Shown here: one piece after another, positions 34,062 to 42,942 of the stretch | How positions within the stretch are numbered: position 1 is the stretch's first letter | How the letters are laid out: each line of letters opens with the position of its first letter | From: JBKBMT01 sp046295655 | GTDB lineage: Bacteria > Pseudomonadota > Alphaproteobacteria > Rhodobacterales > Rhodobacteraceae | Direction of reading: 5' to 3' | NCBI GenBank assembly: GCA_046295655.1 | Contig: JBKBMT010000005.1 | Coordinates: forward strand, 1 to 64,000 | Length of the DNA: 64,000 nucleotides | Program-made: the position numbers and the translations under genes | The notes under the pieces: model-generated | The model's database searches: none | What the model saw: the letters and a program-made list of their open reading frames with translations, nothing else | Told to the model about the DNA's origin: nothing

Positions 34062-35362
34062 GCAAACTGCGCGAACGCTGGCCGGTCCGCCGGCAGGTGG
34101 GCCTTGGGCTTGCCGCAGCGGCGGTCCTGATCGGCGGCACGATCGGCTGGGGCATGATGTCCGAGATTGCCGGCGCGGTGGTGACATCGGGGCAGATCGA
34201 GGTGGATCAGAACCGTCAGGTCGTGCAGCATCCGGACGGCGGCATCGTCGAGGCGATCAACGTGACCGAGGGCGCAACGGTCGCGGCAGGTGATGTGCTG
34301 ATCCGGCTCGACGGCACCCTGCTGCGGTCCGAGCTTGCGATCGTCGAGAGCCAGTTCTTCGAGGTTCTGGCCCGGCGCGGGCGGCTCGAGGCCGAACGCG
34401 CCGGCGCCGGGACGATCGTCTTCCCGGCCGAGCTTGTGGCCATCGCGGCCGACCGGCCCGAGGTGGCCGAACTGATGGACGGCCAGGCAAGGCTGTTCGA
34501 GGCACGTGCCGACACGCTTAACCGGCAACTCGAACAGCTGCGCCGCCGCCAGGGGCAGACCCGCAGCCTGATCGACGGGATCGACGCCCAGCGCGAGGCG
34601 CTGGAGCAGCAGCTGGACCTCATCGCCCAGGAGCTTGCCAGCCAGCAGGAGCTTCTGGACAAGGGCCTTGCCCAGGCATCCCGGGTGCTGGCCCTGCAGC
34701 GCGAGGAGGCACGCCTGCGCGGCACGGTGGGGGATCTGACCGCACAGCGCGCACAGGCAGAAGAACGCATCACCGAGACCGAGATCGAGATGCTGCGGCT
34801 TGCCTCGTTCCGGCGCGAGGAAGCCAGCACCCAGTTGCGCGATATCGGCTTCCGGGAACTGGAACTTGCAGAACGACGCCGGGCGCTGGTGGAACGCATC
34901 GCCATGCTGGAGATCCGGGCACCGGTTTCCGGCATCGTGCTGGGGCTGCGCGCCACCACCCCCCGCATGGTGATCCGCCCGGCCGATCCCATACTGTTCC
35001 TGATCCCGCAGGATCGGCCGCTGGTGATCGCGACGCGCGTGCCGACGGTGCATATCGACCAGGTCCGGGTGGGGCAGGAGGCGAAGCTTCTGTTCTCGGC
35101 CTTCTCGATGCGGACCACGCCGGAACTGCGCGGAACCGTCACCATGGTCTCGCCCGATGTGTTCATCGAGGAGAACAGCGGCTATCCCTACTACCGCGCC
35201 GAGATCGTGCTGAACGACGGCGAGATCGAGAAACTGGGCAACGTCACGCTGATCCCCGGCATGCCGGTGGAGGCATTCATCCGCACCGACGACCGGACGC
35301 CGGTGGCCTATCTGCTGAAGCCGTTTACGGACTATTTCAACCGGGCCTTCCGGGAAAGCTGA
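34058..35362 (+). CDS. HlyD-family type I secretion adaptor
   Basis: A 434-residue membrane-fusion protein. One membrane helix lies at about 17-37, then a split lipoyl domain (VVQHPDGGIVEAINVTEGATVAAGDVLIRLD and the mate MLEIRAPVSGIVLGLRATTPRMV), with a long alpha-hairpin between about 130 and 275. It ends with a beta-barrel and PGMPVEAFIRTDDRTPVAYLLKPFTDYFNRAFRES, the HlyD C-terminal signature. It bridges the ABC transporter and an outer-membrane channel. Coupled to the ABC gene. Confidence 0.92.
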   Translation: MSKLRERWPVRRQVGLGLAAAAVLIGGTIGWGMMSEIAGAVVTSGQIEVDQNRQVVQHPDGGIVEAINVTEGATVAAGDVLIRLDGTLLRSELAIVESQFFEVLARRGRLEAERAGAGTIVFPAELVAIAADRPEVAELMDGQARLFEARADTLNRQLEQLRRRQGQTRSLIDGIDAQREALEQQLDLIAQELASQQELLDKGLAQASRVLALQREEARLRGTVGDLTAQRAQAEERITETEIEMLRLASFRREEASTQLRDIGFRELELAERRRALVERIAMLEIRAPVSGIVLGLRATTPRMVIRPADPILFLIPQDRPLVIATRVPTVHIDQVRVGQEAKLLFSAFSMRTTPELRGTVTMVSPDVFIEENSGYPYYRAEIVLNDGEIEKLGNVTLIPGMPVEAFIRTDDRTPVAYLLKPFTDYFNRAFRES

Positions 35363-35421
35363 GGACGGTTGCCTGCCGGGCGACGATCGCTTAGGCCCAT
35401 GGCGCAGACAGGAGGACCGTC

Positions 35422-35889
35422 ATGACCGGAAAGATCGACCGCCGCCTCGGGGAACTGGGCATCATCCTGCCCGACGCGCCGCTGCCGGCCGCAAACTACG
35501 TGCCGACGGTGGTCAGCGGCAGCATGCTCTATGTCTCGGGGCAGATCTGCATGAAGGACGGCGCGCTGATCCGTGGCCGGCTGGGTGCGGACATGGACGT
35601 GGCGGCCGGGGCCGAGGCGGCGCGTGCCTGCGGGATGGCCCTGATCGCCCAGGCACGGGCGGCACTGGGCGGCGATCTGGACCGCGTGGCCCGGGTGGTG
35701 AAACTGACCGGCTTTGTCAACTCGACCCCCGACTTCACCGATCAGCCGAAGGTCATCAACGGTGCCTCCGATCTGATGGTCGAAGTGTTCGGCGAGGCCG
35801 GGCGGCATGCGCGCTCCGCGGTCTCGGCAGCCTCGCTGCCGCTTGGCGTTGCGGTCGAGGTCGAGGGCATTTTCGAGATCCGGACGTGA
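35422..35889 (+). CDS. RidA-family protein
   Basis: A 155-residue YjgF/YER057c/UK114-family protein. RidA enzymes hydrolyse reactive enamine/imine intermediates from amino-acid dehydratases. Conserved parts are NYVPTVVSGSMLYVSGQ, AARACGMALIAQARAALGGDLDRVARVVKLTGFVNS, and RHARSAVSAASLPLGVAVEVEGIFEI. The catalytic Arg probably lies in GRHARSAV. The insertion between strands makes it longer than the 130-residue RidA, as in the alphaproteobacterial subfamily. It opens a five-gene overlapping run. Confidence 0.9.
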   Translation: MTGKIDRRLGELGIILPDAPLPAANYVPTVVSGSMLYVSGQICMKDGALIRGRLGADMDVAAGAEAARACGMALIAQARAALGGDLDRVARVVKLTGFVNSTPDFTDQPKVINGASDLMVEVFGEAGRHARSAVSAASLPLGVAVEVEGIFEIRT

Positions 35890-36659
35890 GCCCACGGTTG
35901 CCACCCGATTTCCTGCGCATCCCGCTTGCGCACCGCGCCCTTCATGACCGCGCCGCCGGCCGGCCCGAGAACAGCCCTGCTGCCGTCCGCGCTGCGGTCG
36001 CGGCCGGCTACGGCATCGAGATCGACCTGCAACTGTCGGCCGATGGCGTGGCGATGGTGTTCCACGACTACGGACTGAAACGGCTCACCGGCGTCGCCGG
36101 CGTGCTGCGCGCCCACACCGCGGCCGACCTCGGGAGGCTGAGCCTCCTTGGCAGTGACGAGGGCATCCCGACGTTCCGCGAGATTCTCGATCTGGTCGGG
36201 GGAAAGGTGCCGCTTCTGGTCGAGATCAAGGATCAGGACGGGCGGATGGGCCCGGACGTCGGGCCGCTGGAGACGGCCGCGGCCCAGGCGGCCCGGGGGT
36301 ACGAGGGTCCGCTGGCCTTCATGTCCTTCAACCCGCATTCGGTTGCGGCGATCGCGGCGCGCCTTCCCGACCGACCCTGCGGCCTCGTCACGTCGGCCTA
36401 CCGGCCCGAGGACTGGGCGCCGCTGCCCGCAGGACTCTGCGACCGGCTGCGCGAGGCGCCGGATTTCGAGACCTGCGGGGCAAGCTTCATCTCGCACGAA
36501 TGGCGCGATCTGTCCCGACCGCGGGTCGCCGAGATCCGGGCGACCGGCGCGCCGGTCCTGTGCTGGACCGTCCGATCTGCCGCCGACGAGGCGCTGGCGC
36601 GCCGGATCGCCGACAACGTGACCTTCGAGGGCTATGCCGCGGTCATACCCGCGGCTTGA
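35886..36659 (+). CDS. Glycerophosphodiester phosphodiesterase
   Basis: A 257-residue TIM-barrel enzyme of the GDPD family. The start is GTG at 35886, overlapping the RidA stop as GTGA. Active-site features are LAHRALHDRAAGRPENS (catalytic His and Glu), GIEIDLQLSADGVAMVFHD with catalytic Glu, Asp and His, and PLLVEIKDQDG. It releases an alcohol from glycerophosphodiesters and yields glycerol 3-phosphate. It lacks a signal peptide, so it is cytoplasmic. Confidence 0.92.
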   Translation: MSPRLPPDFLRIPLAHRALHDRAAGRPENSPAAVRAAVAAGYGIEIDLQLSADGVAMVFHDYGLKRLTGVAGVLRAHTAADLGRLSLLGSDEGIPTFREILDLVGGKVPLLVEIKDQDGRMGPDVGPLETAAAQAARGYEGPLAFMSFNPHSVAAIAARLPDRPCGLVTSAYRPEDWAPLPAGLCDRLREAPDFETCGASFISHEWRDLSRPRVAEIRATGAPVLCWTVRSAADEALARRIADNVTFEGYAAVIPAA

Positions 36660-36709
36660 TCCGCGCTGCCGGCGCGCCATCTGTGAACCGAACAGCGACG
36701 GAGGCCGCG

Positions 36710-37891
36710 ATGGACGGGGGCGACACGCTGACCGCCGAACTGGCCGGTTCGGTCTCGCAGATCCCGGCCGCTGACTGGGACGCCTGCGCGAACCCGGGCG
36801 GAGGCGTGCCGGAGGATCCGTTCACGACGCACCGGTTCCTGACTGCCCTGGAACGGTCAGGCAGCGTCGGGCACAGGACCGGCTGGCAGCCCTGTCCCGT
36901 TGTGGTGCGCGCGGCCGGGCAGGTCGTCGCCGTCGCGCCGGCATATGCGAAAAGCCACAGTCAGGGCGAATACATCTTCGACCATTCCTGGGCCGATGCC
37001 TGGATGCGGGCGGGCGGGCGCTACTATCCCAAACTGCAAGTGGCGGTGCCCTTCACCCCGGCCACCGGCCGCCGTTTCCTGACCCGGCCCGGGTGGGCGA
37101 CGACCGGACGCGAGGCGATCCTGACCGCGCTGCGCGAGACGGCGCTGCGGTCGGGCCTGTCCTCGGTGCATGTCACCTTCTGCACCGAGGCCGAAACGCA
37201 GGGCGCGGGGCTCCTGCATCGGGTCACCCAGCAGTTCCACTGGTTCAACGCCGGCTACGCGAGCTATGACGATTTCCTGTCCGCGCTGTCGTCGCGCAAG
37301 CGCAAGGCGCTGCGCAAGGAGCGGGCGGTGGCCCAGGGTTTCGGCGGCACCATCCGCCGGCTGAGCGGCGACGATCTGCGGCCGGCGCACTGGGATGCCT
37401 TCTGGCGGTTCTATCAGGATACCGGCTCGCGCAAATGGGGCCGACCCTATCTGACCCGTGCCTTCTTCGACGAGATCCACGCAACCATGCGGCACGACGT
37501 GCTGCTGATCCTCGCCGAGCGCGACGGCCGACCGGTCGCGGGAGCGCTGAACTTCATCGGGCGGTCTGCGCTGTTCGGGCGCTACTGGGGCTGCACCGAA
37601 CATCACCCGTTCCTGCATTTCGAGCTCTGCTATCATCAGGCCATCGACTTTGCCATCGCCCGCGGTCTCGCCCGGGTCGAGGCCGGGGCGCAGGGCGAAC
37701 ACAAGCTGGCCCGGGGCTATCTTCCGGCACCGGTGCATTCGCTGCACTGGCTGGCCGACCCGGGGTTCAGCGCCGCGGTGGAACGCTATCTGGCGGCCGA
37801 GCGTTCCGCGGTGGGCGAGGAAATCGAGGTCCTGACCGCCTATGGGCCGTTCCGGCGTTGCCGAACGACAGAGGAAGAGAGCGATGGCTGA
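36710..37891 (+). CDS. FemAB-like/DUF482 GNAT-fold acyltransferase
   Basis: A 393-residue protein of the PF04339 type. It has an N-terminal GNAT-like domain with DPFTTHRFLTALERSG, QGEYIFDHSWADAWMRAGGRYYPK, and a second GNAT unit with DAFWRFYQDTGSRKWGRPYLTR and RPVAGALNFIGRSALFGRYWGC. The C-terminus ends in EGEHKLARGYLP-type (QGEHKLARGYLPAP). Homologues are called peptidoglycan-biosynthesis related, but activity is unproven. GGAGG sits before the ATG. Its stop overlaps the GST start by 8 bp. Confidence 0.85.
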   Translation: MDGGDTLTAELAGSVSQIPAADWDACANPGGGVPEDPFTTHRFLTALERSGSVGHRTGWQPCPVVVRAAGQVVAVAPAYAKSHSQGEYIFDHSWADAWMRAGGRYYPKLQVAVPFTPATGRRFLTRPGWATTGREAILTALRETALRSGLSSVHVTFCTEAETQGAGLLHRVTQQFHWFNAGYASYDDFLSALSSRKRKALRKERAVAQGFGGTIRRLSGDDLRPAHWDAFWRFYQDTGSRKWGRPYLTRAFFDEIHATMRHDVLLILAERDGRPVAGALNFIGRSALFGRYWGCTEHHPFLHFELCYHQAIDFAIARGLARVEAGAQGEHKLARGYLPAPVHSLHWLADPGFSAAVERYLAAERSAVGEEIEVLTAYGPFRRCRTTEEESDG

Positions 37892-38501
37892 CCTGACCTT
37901 CTACACCAATCCGCGCTCGCGCGGCGCGGGGGTGCGCTCGATGCCCGAGGAAGTCGGCGCCCCCTACGCGACGGTCCTGATGGAGTTCGGAGAGCCAATG
38001 CAGGCGGACTGGTTCCGCGATCTCAACCCGATGGCCAAGGTTCCGGTCCTGCGGCACGGCTCTCAGGTCGTGACCGAGACGGCCGCAATCTGCGTCTGCC
38101 TGGCCGACGCATTCCCCGACGCCCGGCTTGCGCCCGCGCCGGACAGTCGCAGTGCCCATTTCCGCTGGCTGATGTTTTTTGCCGGCCCGCTGGAGGCGGC
38201 GGTCACCGACCGCGCGCTGGGGCTCGAGGTGCCGGCCGAACGCCGCGGCATGGTCGGCTCCGGCGACTGCGAGCGGACCGTGGCCGCGCTGGAAGGGGCG
38301 GTTTCCACCACGCCCTTCCTGGCCGGAGAGGTGTTCACCGCCGCCGATGCCGATGTCGGATCCCAGGTCGGGTGCGGCCTTCGGTTCGGCACCCTGCCCG
38401 ACCGGCCGGCGCTGCGCGACTTCTGGTCGCGGCTCGAGGCGCGCCCGGCGCAGCGACGCGCGGCCGAACTCGACATGCTCGCACAGAAGGAGATGCCATG
38501 A
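37884..38501 (+). CDS. Glutathione S-transferase family protein
   Basis: A 205-residue two-domain GST. The thioredoxin-fold N-terminal half has LTFYTNPRSRGAGV, MAKVPVLRHG (cis-Pro) and TETAAICVCLAD, the glutathione site. The helical C-terminal half has VFTAADADVGSQV, the N-cap/hydrophobic staple motif. Substrate unknown. It overlaps its neighbours on both sides (8 bp with the FemAB-like gene, ATGA with PCD). Confidence 0.9.
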   Translation: MADLTFYTNPRSRGAGVRSMPEEVGAPYATVLMEFGEPMQADWFRDLNPMAKVPVLRHGSQVVTETAAICVCLADAFPDARLAPAPDSRSAHFRWLMFFAGPLEAAVTDRALGLEVPAERRGMVGSGDCERTVAALEGAVSTTPFLAGEVFTAADADVGSQVGCGLRFGTLPDRPALRDFWSRLEARPAQRRAAELDMLAQKEMP

Positions 38502-38866
38502 CCGCCCGCCTGTCCGAAACCGACCGGAACGCCGCCCTTCCCGCATTGGGCGACACCGGGTGGGCCGCCGTGCCCGACCGCGACGCGATCCGCAAGGTCT
38601 GGAAGTTCCGCAACTTCTCGGAAGCCTGGGGGTTCATGTCGCGGGTGGCGCTGACCGCCGAGAAGATGAACCATCACCCCGAATGGCGGAACGTCTACAA
38701 CACCGTGGATGTCACGCTGACCACCCACGACTGCGGGGGTCTCAGCGAACTGGACATCCGTCTGGCACAGGCGATGGACCGGCTGGCCGGGGCGGCCGAG
38801 GTTCAGCGCGACCACGGCGCGCCGATCCTCAGCCTGTGCGAAGAACGCGCGGCGGGCCGTCGCTAG
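38498..38866 (+). CDS. phhB: Pterin-4a-carbinolamine dehydratase (DCoH/PCD)
   Basis: A 122-residue protein. The active-site signature lies in EKMNHHPEWRNVYNTVDVTLTTHDCGGLSELDI, with the His-His pair, the aromatic Tyr and the downstream His. PCD dehydrates 4a-hydroxytetrahydrobiopterin in tetrahydropterin recycling; no phenylalanine hydroxylase is in the window, so the role may differ. It is longer than the usual 95-110 residues, with about 20 extra at the N-terminus. It is the last gene of the overlapping run. Confidence 0.92.
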   Translation: MTARLSETDRNAALPALGDTGWAAVPDRDAIRKVWKFRNFSEAWGFMSRVALTAEKMNHHPEWRNVYNTVDVTLTTHDCGGLSELDIRLAQAMDRLAGAAEVQRDHGAPILSLCEERAAGRR

Positions 38867-40164
38867 GCCGCTGTGGCAACCCGCGTGATCGCCGCCTCGA
38901 CCGAAGCTTCGATGATGTCCAGTGCCTCGTCCACCTGCTCGAACGGGGTGGTCAGGGGCGGCAGAAGACGGACGACGTTGCCGTGCATCCCGCAGGAGAT
39001 CATGATCAGACCGCGCGCCTCGGCTTCGGCGATGATCGCATTGGTCAGCGCTGCGTCCGGCTTGCGGCTGGCCCGGTCCGTGACCAGCTCGAAGGCGATC
39101 ATGGCGCCCTTTCCGCGGATGTTCCCGATCGGCTCCATCCCCTGACGGTCAGCCAGCGCCCGGAGCCGCGCGGTGATCCGGTCGCCGATCTCGGACGCGC
39201 GGGCGCAAAGATCTTCCTCTTCGATCACGTCGAGAACGGCATGGGCCGCAGCGATGGCCAGCGGATTTCCGGCATAGGTCCCGCCGAGCCCCCCGACCGG
39301 AGCAGAGTCCATCACCTCGGCCCGGCCGGTGACCGCCGACAGGGGGAAGCCGCCCGCAAGCCCCTTGGCCATGGTGACCAGATCGGCGGCGATACCGGCA
39401 TGTTCGATGCAGAACATCCGCCCGGTGCGCGCCATGCCCGCCTGGATCTCGTCGGCGATCAGCAGGATGCCGTGCTCGTCGGCGCGCGCCCGAAGCGCCC
39501 GCAGGAATTCGGGCGAGGCGACGTTGAACCCGCCTTCGCCCTGCACCGGTTCGACGATGAAGGCGGCGACACGCCTTGGGTCGATCGAGGACAGAAGCAG
39601 CATGTCGAGCGTCCGCAGCGCGTCGTCAACGCTGACGCCATGATATTCCGACGGGAAGGGCACGTGGAAGATCTCGCCGGGAAAGGGCCCGAAGCCCGCC
39701 TTGTAGGGCTTGACCTTGCCGGTCAGCGCCATGCCCAGCAGGGTGCGGCCGTGAAACCCGCCGCCGAAGGCGATGACCCCGGTGCGGCCGGTATGCGCCC
39801 TGGCGATCTTGACCGCATTCTCGACGGCCTCGACCCCTGTGGTGACCAGCAGCGTCTTCTTCGGGAAGTCGCCGGGAACGATGGCGTTCAGCCGTTCCGC
39901 CAGCCGCAGGTAGCCCTCGTAGGGGGCCACGTTGAACGAGGTGTGGGTGAAGGCCTGCGCCTGTTCGGCGACCGCGGCCATGACCTTCGGATGCCGGTGG
40001 CCGGTGTTGTTCACCGCAATACCGGCGGCAAAGTCGATGTAGCGCTTGCCTTCGACATCCCACAGCTCGGCATTTTCGGCCCGGGCGGCATAGATGCTGC
40101 GGGTGGCGACGCCCGGTGCGACGGCGGCGGACTGGCGGGCGCGAAGGTCGGCGTTGGTGGTCAT
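38863..40164 (-). CDS. gabT: 4-aminobutyrate/class III aminotransferase
   Basis: A 433-residue PLP enzyme of fold type I, class III. The Schiff-base Lys267 lies in VTMAKGLAGGFPL, the cofactor Asp in LLIADEIQAGMARTG, and the aldehyde-binding region in AFGGGFHGRTLLGMA. Substrate elements match GabT/ornithine-type transaminases (AFIVEPVQGEGGFNVAS). It moves the amino group of 4-aminobutyrate to 2-oxoglutarate. GabD is absent from the window. The start at 40164 with GGGGGA upstream fits the family; its end overlaps the PCD stop by 4 bp. Confidence 0.88.
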   Translation of the reverse strand: MTTNADLRARQSAAVAPGVATRSIYAARAENAELWDVEGKRYIDFAAGIAVNNTGHRHPKVMAAVAEQAQAFTHTSFNVAPYEGYLRLAERLNAIVPGDFPKKTLLVTTGVEAVENAVKIARAHTGRTGVIAFGGGFHGRTLLGMALTGKVKPYKAGFGPFPGEIFHVPFPSEYHGVSVDDALRTLDMLLLSSIDPRRVAAFIVEPVQGEGGFNVASPEFLRALRARADEHGILLIADEIQAGMARTGRMFCIEHAGIAADLVTMAKGLAGGFPLSAVTGRAEVMDSAPVGGLGGTYAGNPLAIAAAHAVLDVIEEEDLCARASEIGDRITARLRALADRQGMEPIGNIRGKGAMIAFELVTDRASRKPDAALTNAIIAEAEARGLIMISCGMHGNVVRLLPPLTTPFEQVDEALDIIEASVEAAITRVATAA

Positions 40165-40237
40165 GGCGAATCCCCCTGTTTGCGTCCCGATCCTAACGGC
40201 GTTCAATATCCTGAGCAAACCCAAACACGATATGGCC

Positions 40238-42901
40238 TCATGCCCGGTTGCGCGCAGGATTCTGAGCAGACTTTCGCCAGCGAGCCACGCGGCTGTCGAA
40301 GTCGAGGATCAAGAGCACCGCAACCCCGAGCCCCGCGCAGGCGGCAAGCTCGGCCAGCGAAAGGCCGACGGTCCCGAACAGCGCCTGCATCGGCGGTGCC
40401 CAGGTGAAGGCCGCCTGCAACGCGCAGACCAGAAGCACGGCGATCAGCACCGCCGGCGTGCCGCGCACCCCTTCCCAGGTCAGCGCGGTGCCCAGCCGGT
40501 AGCGGATCGAGAACAGGTAGAACACCTCCATCGCCACAAGCGCATTGGTCGCGACGGTGCGGGCACGGTCGATGTCGGCGCCCAGCGCCTGCGCAGCCTC
40601 GAAACTGCCGAACACCCCTGCGGCGAACAGCATCGACACCAGAAACACCCGCCACAGCACGAAGCGCGAAAGGATCGGCGCGTCGCGACGCCGGGGCGGG
40701 CGGCGCATCACATCGCGTTCCGGACCCTCGAAGGCCAAGGCCATGGCAAGCGCCACCGACGAGACCATGTTGACCCAGAGGATCTGCAACGGCGTGATCG
40801 GCAGGGTCAGCGCGAACAGCACCGCGAGGATCAGGCTGATGCTCTCGCCGCCGTTCACCGGCAACAGGAACGACACGACCTTGCGCAGGTTCGCCTGAAC
40901 CGTGCGCCCGCGCCGGACCGCCTCGGCGATCGAGGCAAAGTTGTCGTCGGTCAGGACCAGATCGGCGGCCTCGCGGGTGGCGGCGGATCCCTTGAGCCCC
41001 ATCGCGATCCCGGCGTCGGCGCGGGCCAGCGCCGGCGCATCATTCACACCGTCGCCGGTCATCGCCACCACGGCACCGCCGGCCTGAAGCGCCGTCACCA
41101 GTCGCAGCTTGTGTTCGGGCGATGTCCGGGCAAAGACATCGACCCCGTCCACCGCCTGGGCAAGCGTCGCGTCGTCCATCGCCTCGATCTCGGCCCCGGT
41201 CAGCACCCTTTCGGTGCGGCGCAACCCGATCTGGCGCCCGATCGCGGCTGCGGTGCCGGCGTGGTCGCCCGTGATCATCTTCACCGCGATCCCGGCGGCG
41301 TGGCAGTCGGCCACCGCCTCGACAGCCTCGGGGCGCGGCGGGTCGATAAGCCCGGCAAGGCCGACGAAGGTCAGCTCCGCAAGGTCGCCGTGATCGAGCG
41401 TCGGCCCATGCTTCGGCGCCAGGGCAAAGGCCAGAACCCGCTGCCCTGCGGCGGCGACGGAGTCGGCCGTCTCGTGCCAGGCATCGGGGTCGATCGGGGC
41501 CGTGCCATCGGCGGTCAGGACGCCCGCACACAACGGCAGGATTGCCTCCGGCGCGCCCTTGACGAGGATCTCGCCGCCATGCAGGACGGCCATGTAGCGG
41601 GTCCGGGAATCGAACGGCAGCGTGGCCACGGGCGCAGGACGATCGTCCCAGTCGGCGCCGGCACGGCCGGCAAAGGCCAGCAGGGCACCCTCCATCGGGT
41701 CGCCCTCGGTGCGCCAGCCGTCCTCCTCGTCCCGAACCAGGGCCGCGGTGTTGCACAGGGCCGCTATGCGGGCCATGGCGGCGGTGGTCGGATCCGGGTC
41801 TTGCACCGCACCTTCGGGCGCATAACCCTGCCCTTCGACCCCATGCGCGCCGGTGGCCGTGACGACCTGGGTCACGACCATCTCGTTGCGGGTCAGGGTG
41901 CCGGTCTTGTCCGAACAGATCACCGACAGCGCGCCCAGCGTCTCGATGGCCGGCAGGCGGCGGACAATCGCATGCCGGCGCGCCATGACCTGAACGCCGA
42001 TCGCCAGCGTCACGGTCAGGACGGCCGGCAGGCCTTCGGGGATCGCGGCGACGAACAGGCCGACGACGATCATGAAGCCCTCGGCAAAGGGCATGCCGCG
42101 CACCAGCACCGTCAGTGCGAGGACGGCGGCGGCCACCACGAGGACAAAGGCGGTGATCTGCCGCGCGAGACGCCCCATGGCCACGGTCAGCGGGGTCTCC
42201 AGACGCTCGACGCCAGCGATCATGCCGCTGATCCGGCCGATCTCGGTGGCCGGACCTGTTGCTGTGACGACGCCGGTCGCGGTGCCTTCGACGACCATCG
42301 TGCCCGAGAAGGCCATGCCCTTGCGGTCGCCCGGCAGCGCCTCGGCCGGGGCCGTTCCGGTCGATTTTCGGACCGGGACGGATTCGCCGGTCAGGATTGC
42401 CTCCTCGACCGTCAGGCCCTGCACATCGACCAGCCGCAGGTCGGCGGGCACACGGTCGCCGGCTTCCAGCCAGACCCGATCGCCGGGGACCAGTTCCTCG
42501 GCCGGCAGGGTGATGCGGGTGCCGTCGCGCCAGACCGCGGCCTGAGGGGCCAGCATCTGCCGCAATGCCGCCAGGGCCTGCTCGGCCCGGCCTTCCTGTA
42601 CGAAGCCGATGATCGTGTTGGCCAGCACCACAGCGAGGATGACGCCGGTATCGACCCAGTGTCCCAGAAGCGCGGTGATCCCGGCCGCGGCCAGCAGCAC
42701 GAGGATCAGCAGGTTGTCGAACTGGCGCAGGAAACGGACCAGCGCACCGGGCCGTGGCGGTTCAGGCAGGCGGTTCGGCCCATGCCGGGCCATCCGCGCC
42801 GCGGCTTCGGCGGCCGACAGGCCTCGGTCCGGGCTATCGAATGCGGCGGCAACCTCACGCGCCGATAGCGCCCATGGTGGTTCTGCGGGTCGGTCGGTCA
42901 T
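40238..42901 (-). CDS. P-type ATPase, type II (Ca2+/Na+-like)
   Basis: An 887-residue membrane pump. Landmarks: LTGESVPV at about 170-177 (actuator), PEGLP at 288-292 (M4 ion site), phosphorylated Asp331 in CSDKTGTLTRNE, KGAPE in the nucleotide domain and GDGVNDAPAL near 660. About ten membrane helices are expected. The PEGLP site and overall length match type IIA/IIB pumps for Ca2+, Mn2+ or Na+. Ion choice is uncertain. It starts at 42901 and lies 41 bp downstream of dnaE2, so it may share the SOS transcript. Confidence 0.92.
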   Translation of the reverse strand: MTDRPAEPPWALSAREVAAAFDSPDRGLSAAEAAARMARHGPNRLPEPPRPGALVRFLRQFDNLLILVLLAAAGITALLGHWVDTGVILAVVLANTIIGFVQEGRAEQALAALRQMLAPQAAVWRDGTRITLPAEELVPGDRVWLEAGDRVPADLRLVDVQGLTVEEAILTGESVPVRKSTGTAPAEALPGDRKGMAFSGTMVVEGTATGVVTATGPATEIGRISGMIAGVERLETPLTVAMGRLARQITAFVLVVAAAVLALTVLVRGMPFAEGFMIVVGLFVAAIPEGLPAVLTVTLAIGVQVMARRHAIVRRLPAIETLGALSVICSDKTGTLTRNEMVVTQVVTATGAHGVEGQGYAPEGAVQDPDPTTAAMARIAALCNTAALVRDEEDGWRTEGDPMEGALLAFAGRAGADWDDRPAPVATLPFDSRTRYMAVLHGGEILVKGAPEAILPLCAGVLTADGTAPIDPDAWHETADSVAAAGQRVLAFALAPKHGPTLDHGDLAELTFVGLAGLIDPPRPEAVEAVADCHAAGIAVKMITGDHAGTAAAIGRQIGLRRTERVLTGAEIEAMDDATLAQAVDGVDVFARTSPEHKLRLVTALQAGGAVVAMTGDGVNDAPALARADAGIAMGLKGSAATREAADLVLTDDNFASIAEAVRRGRTVQANLRKVVSFLLPVNGGESISLILAVLFALTLPITPLQILWVNMVSSVALAMALAFEGPERDVMRRPPRRRDAPILSRFVLWRVFLVSMLFAAGVFGSFEAAQALGADIDRARTVATNALVAMEVFYLFSIRYRLGTALTWEGVRGTPAVLIAVLLVCALQAAFTWAPPMQALFGTVGLSLAELAACAGLGVAVLLILDFDSRVARWRKSAQNPARNRA

Positions 42902-42942
42902 GCTGCCAGATTGCCCCGCCGCGCTGCGGCATGCCAGCGCTT

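Noticed and set aside
38863..40224. Longer gabT start at 40224
   Set aside because: The extra residues are not conserved in the family; the ATG at 40164 has a GGGGGA site.
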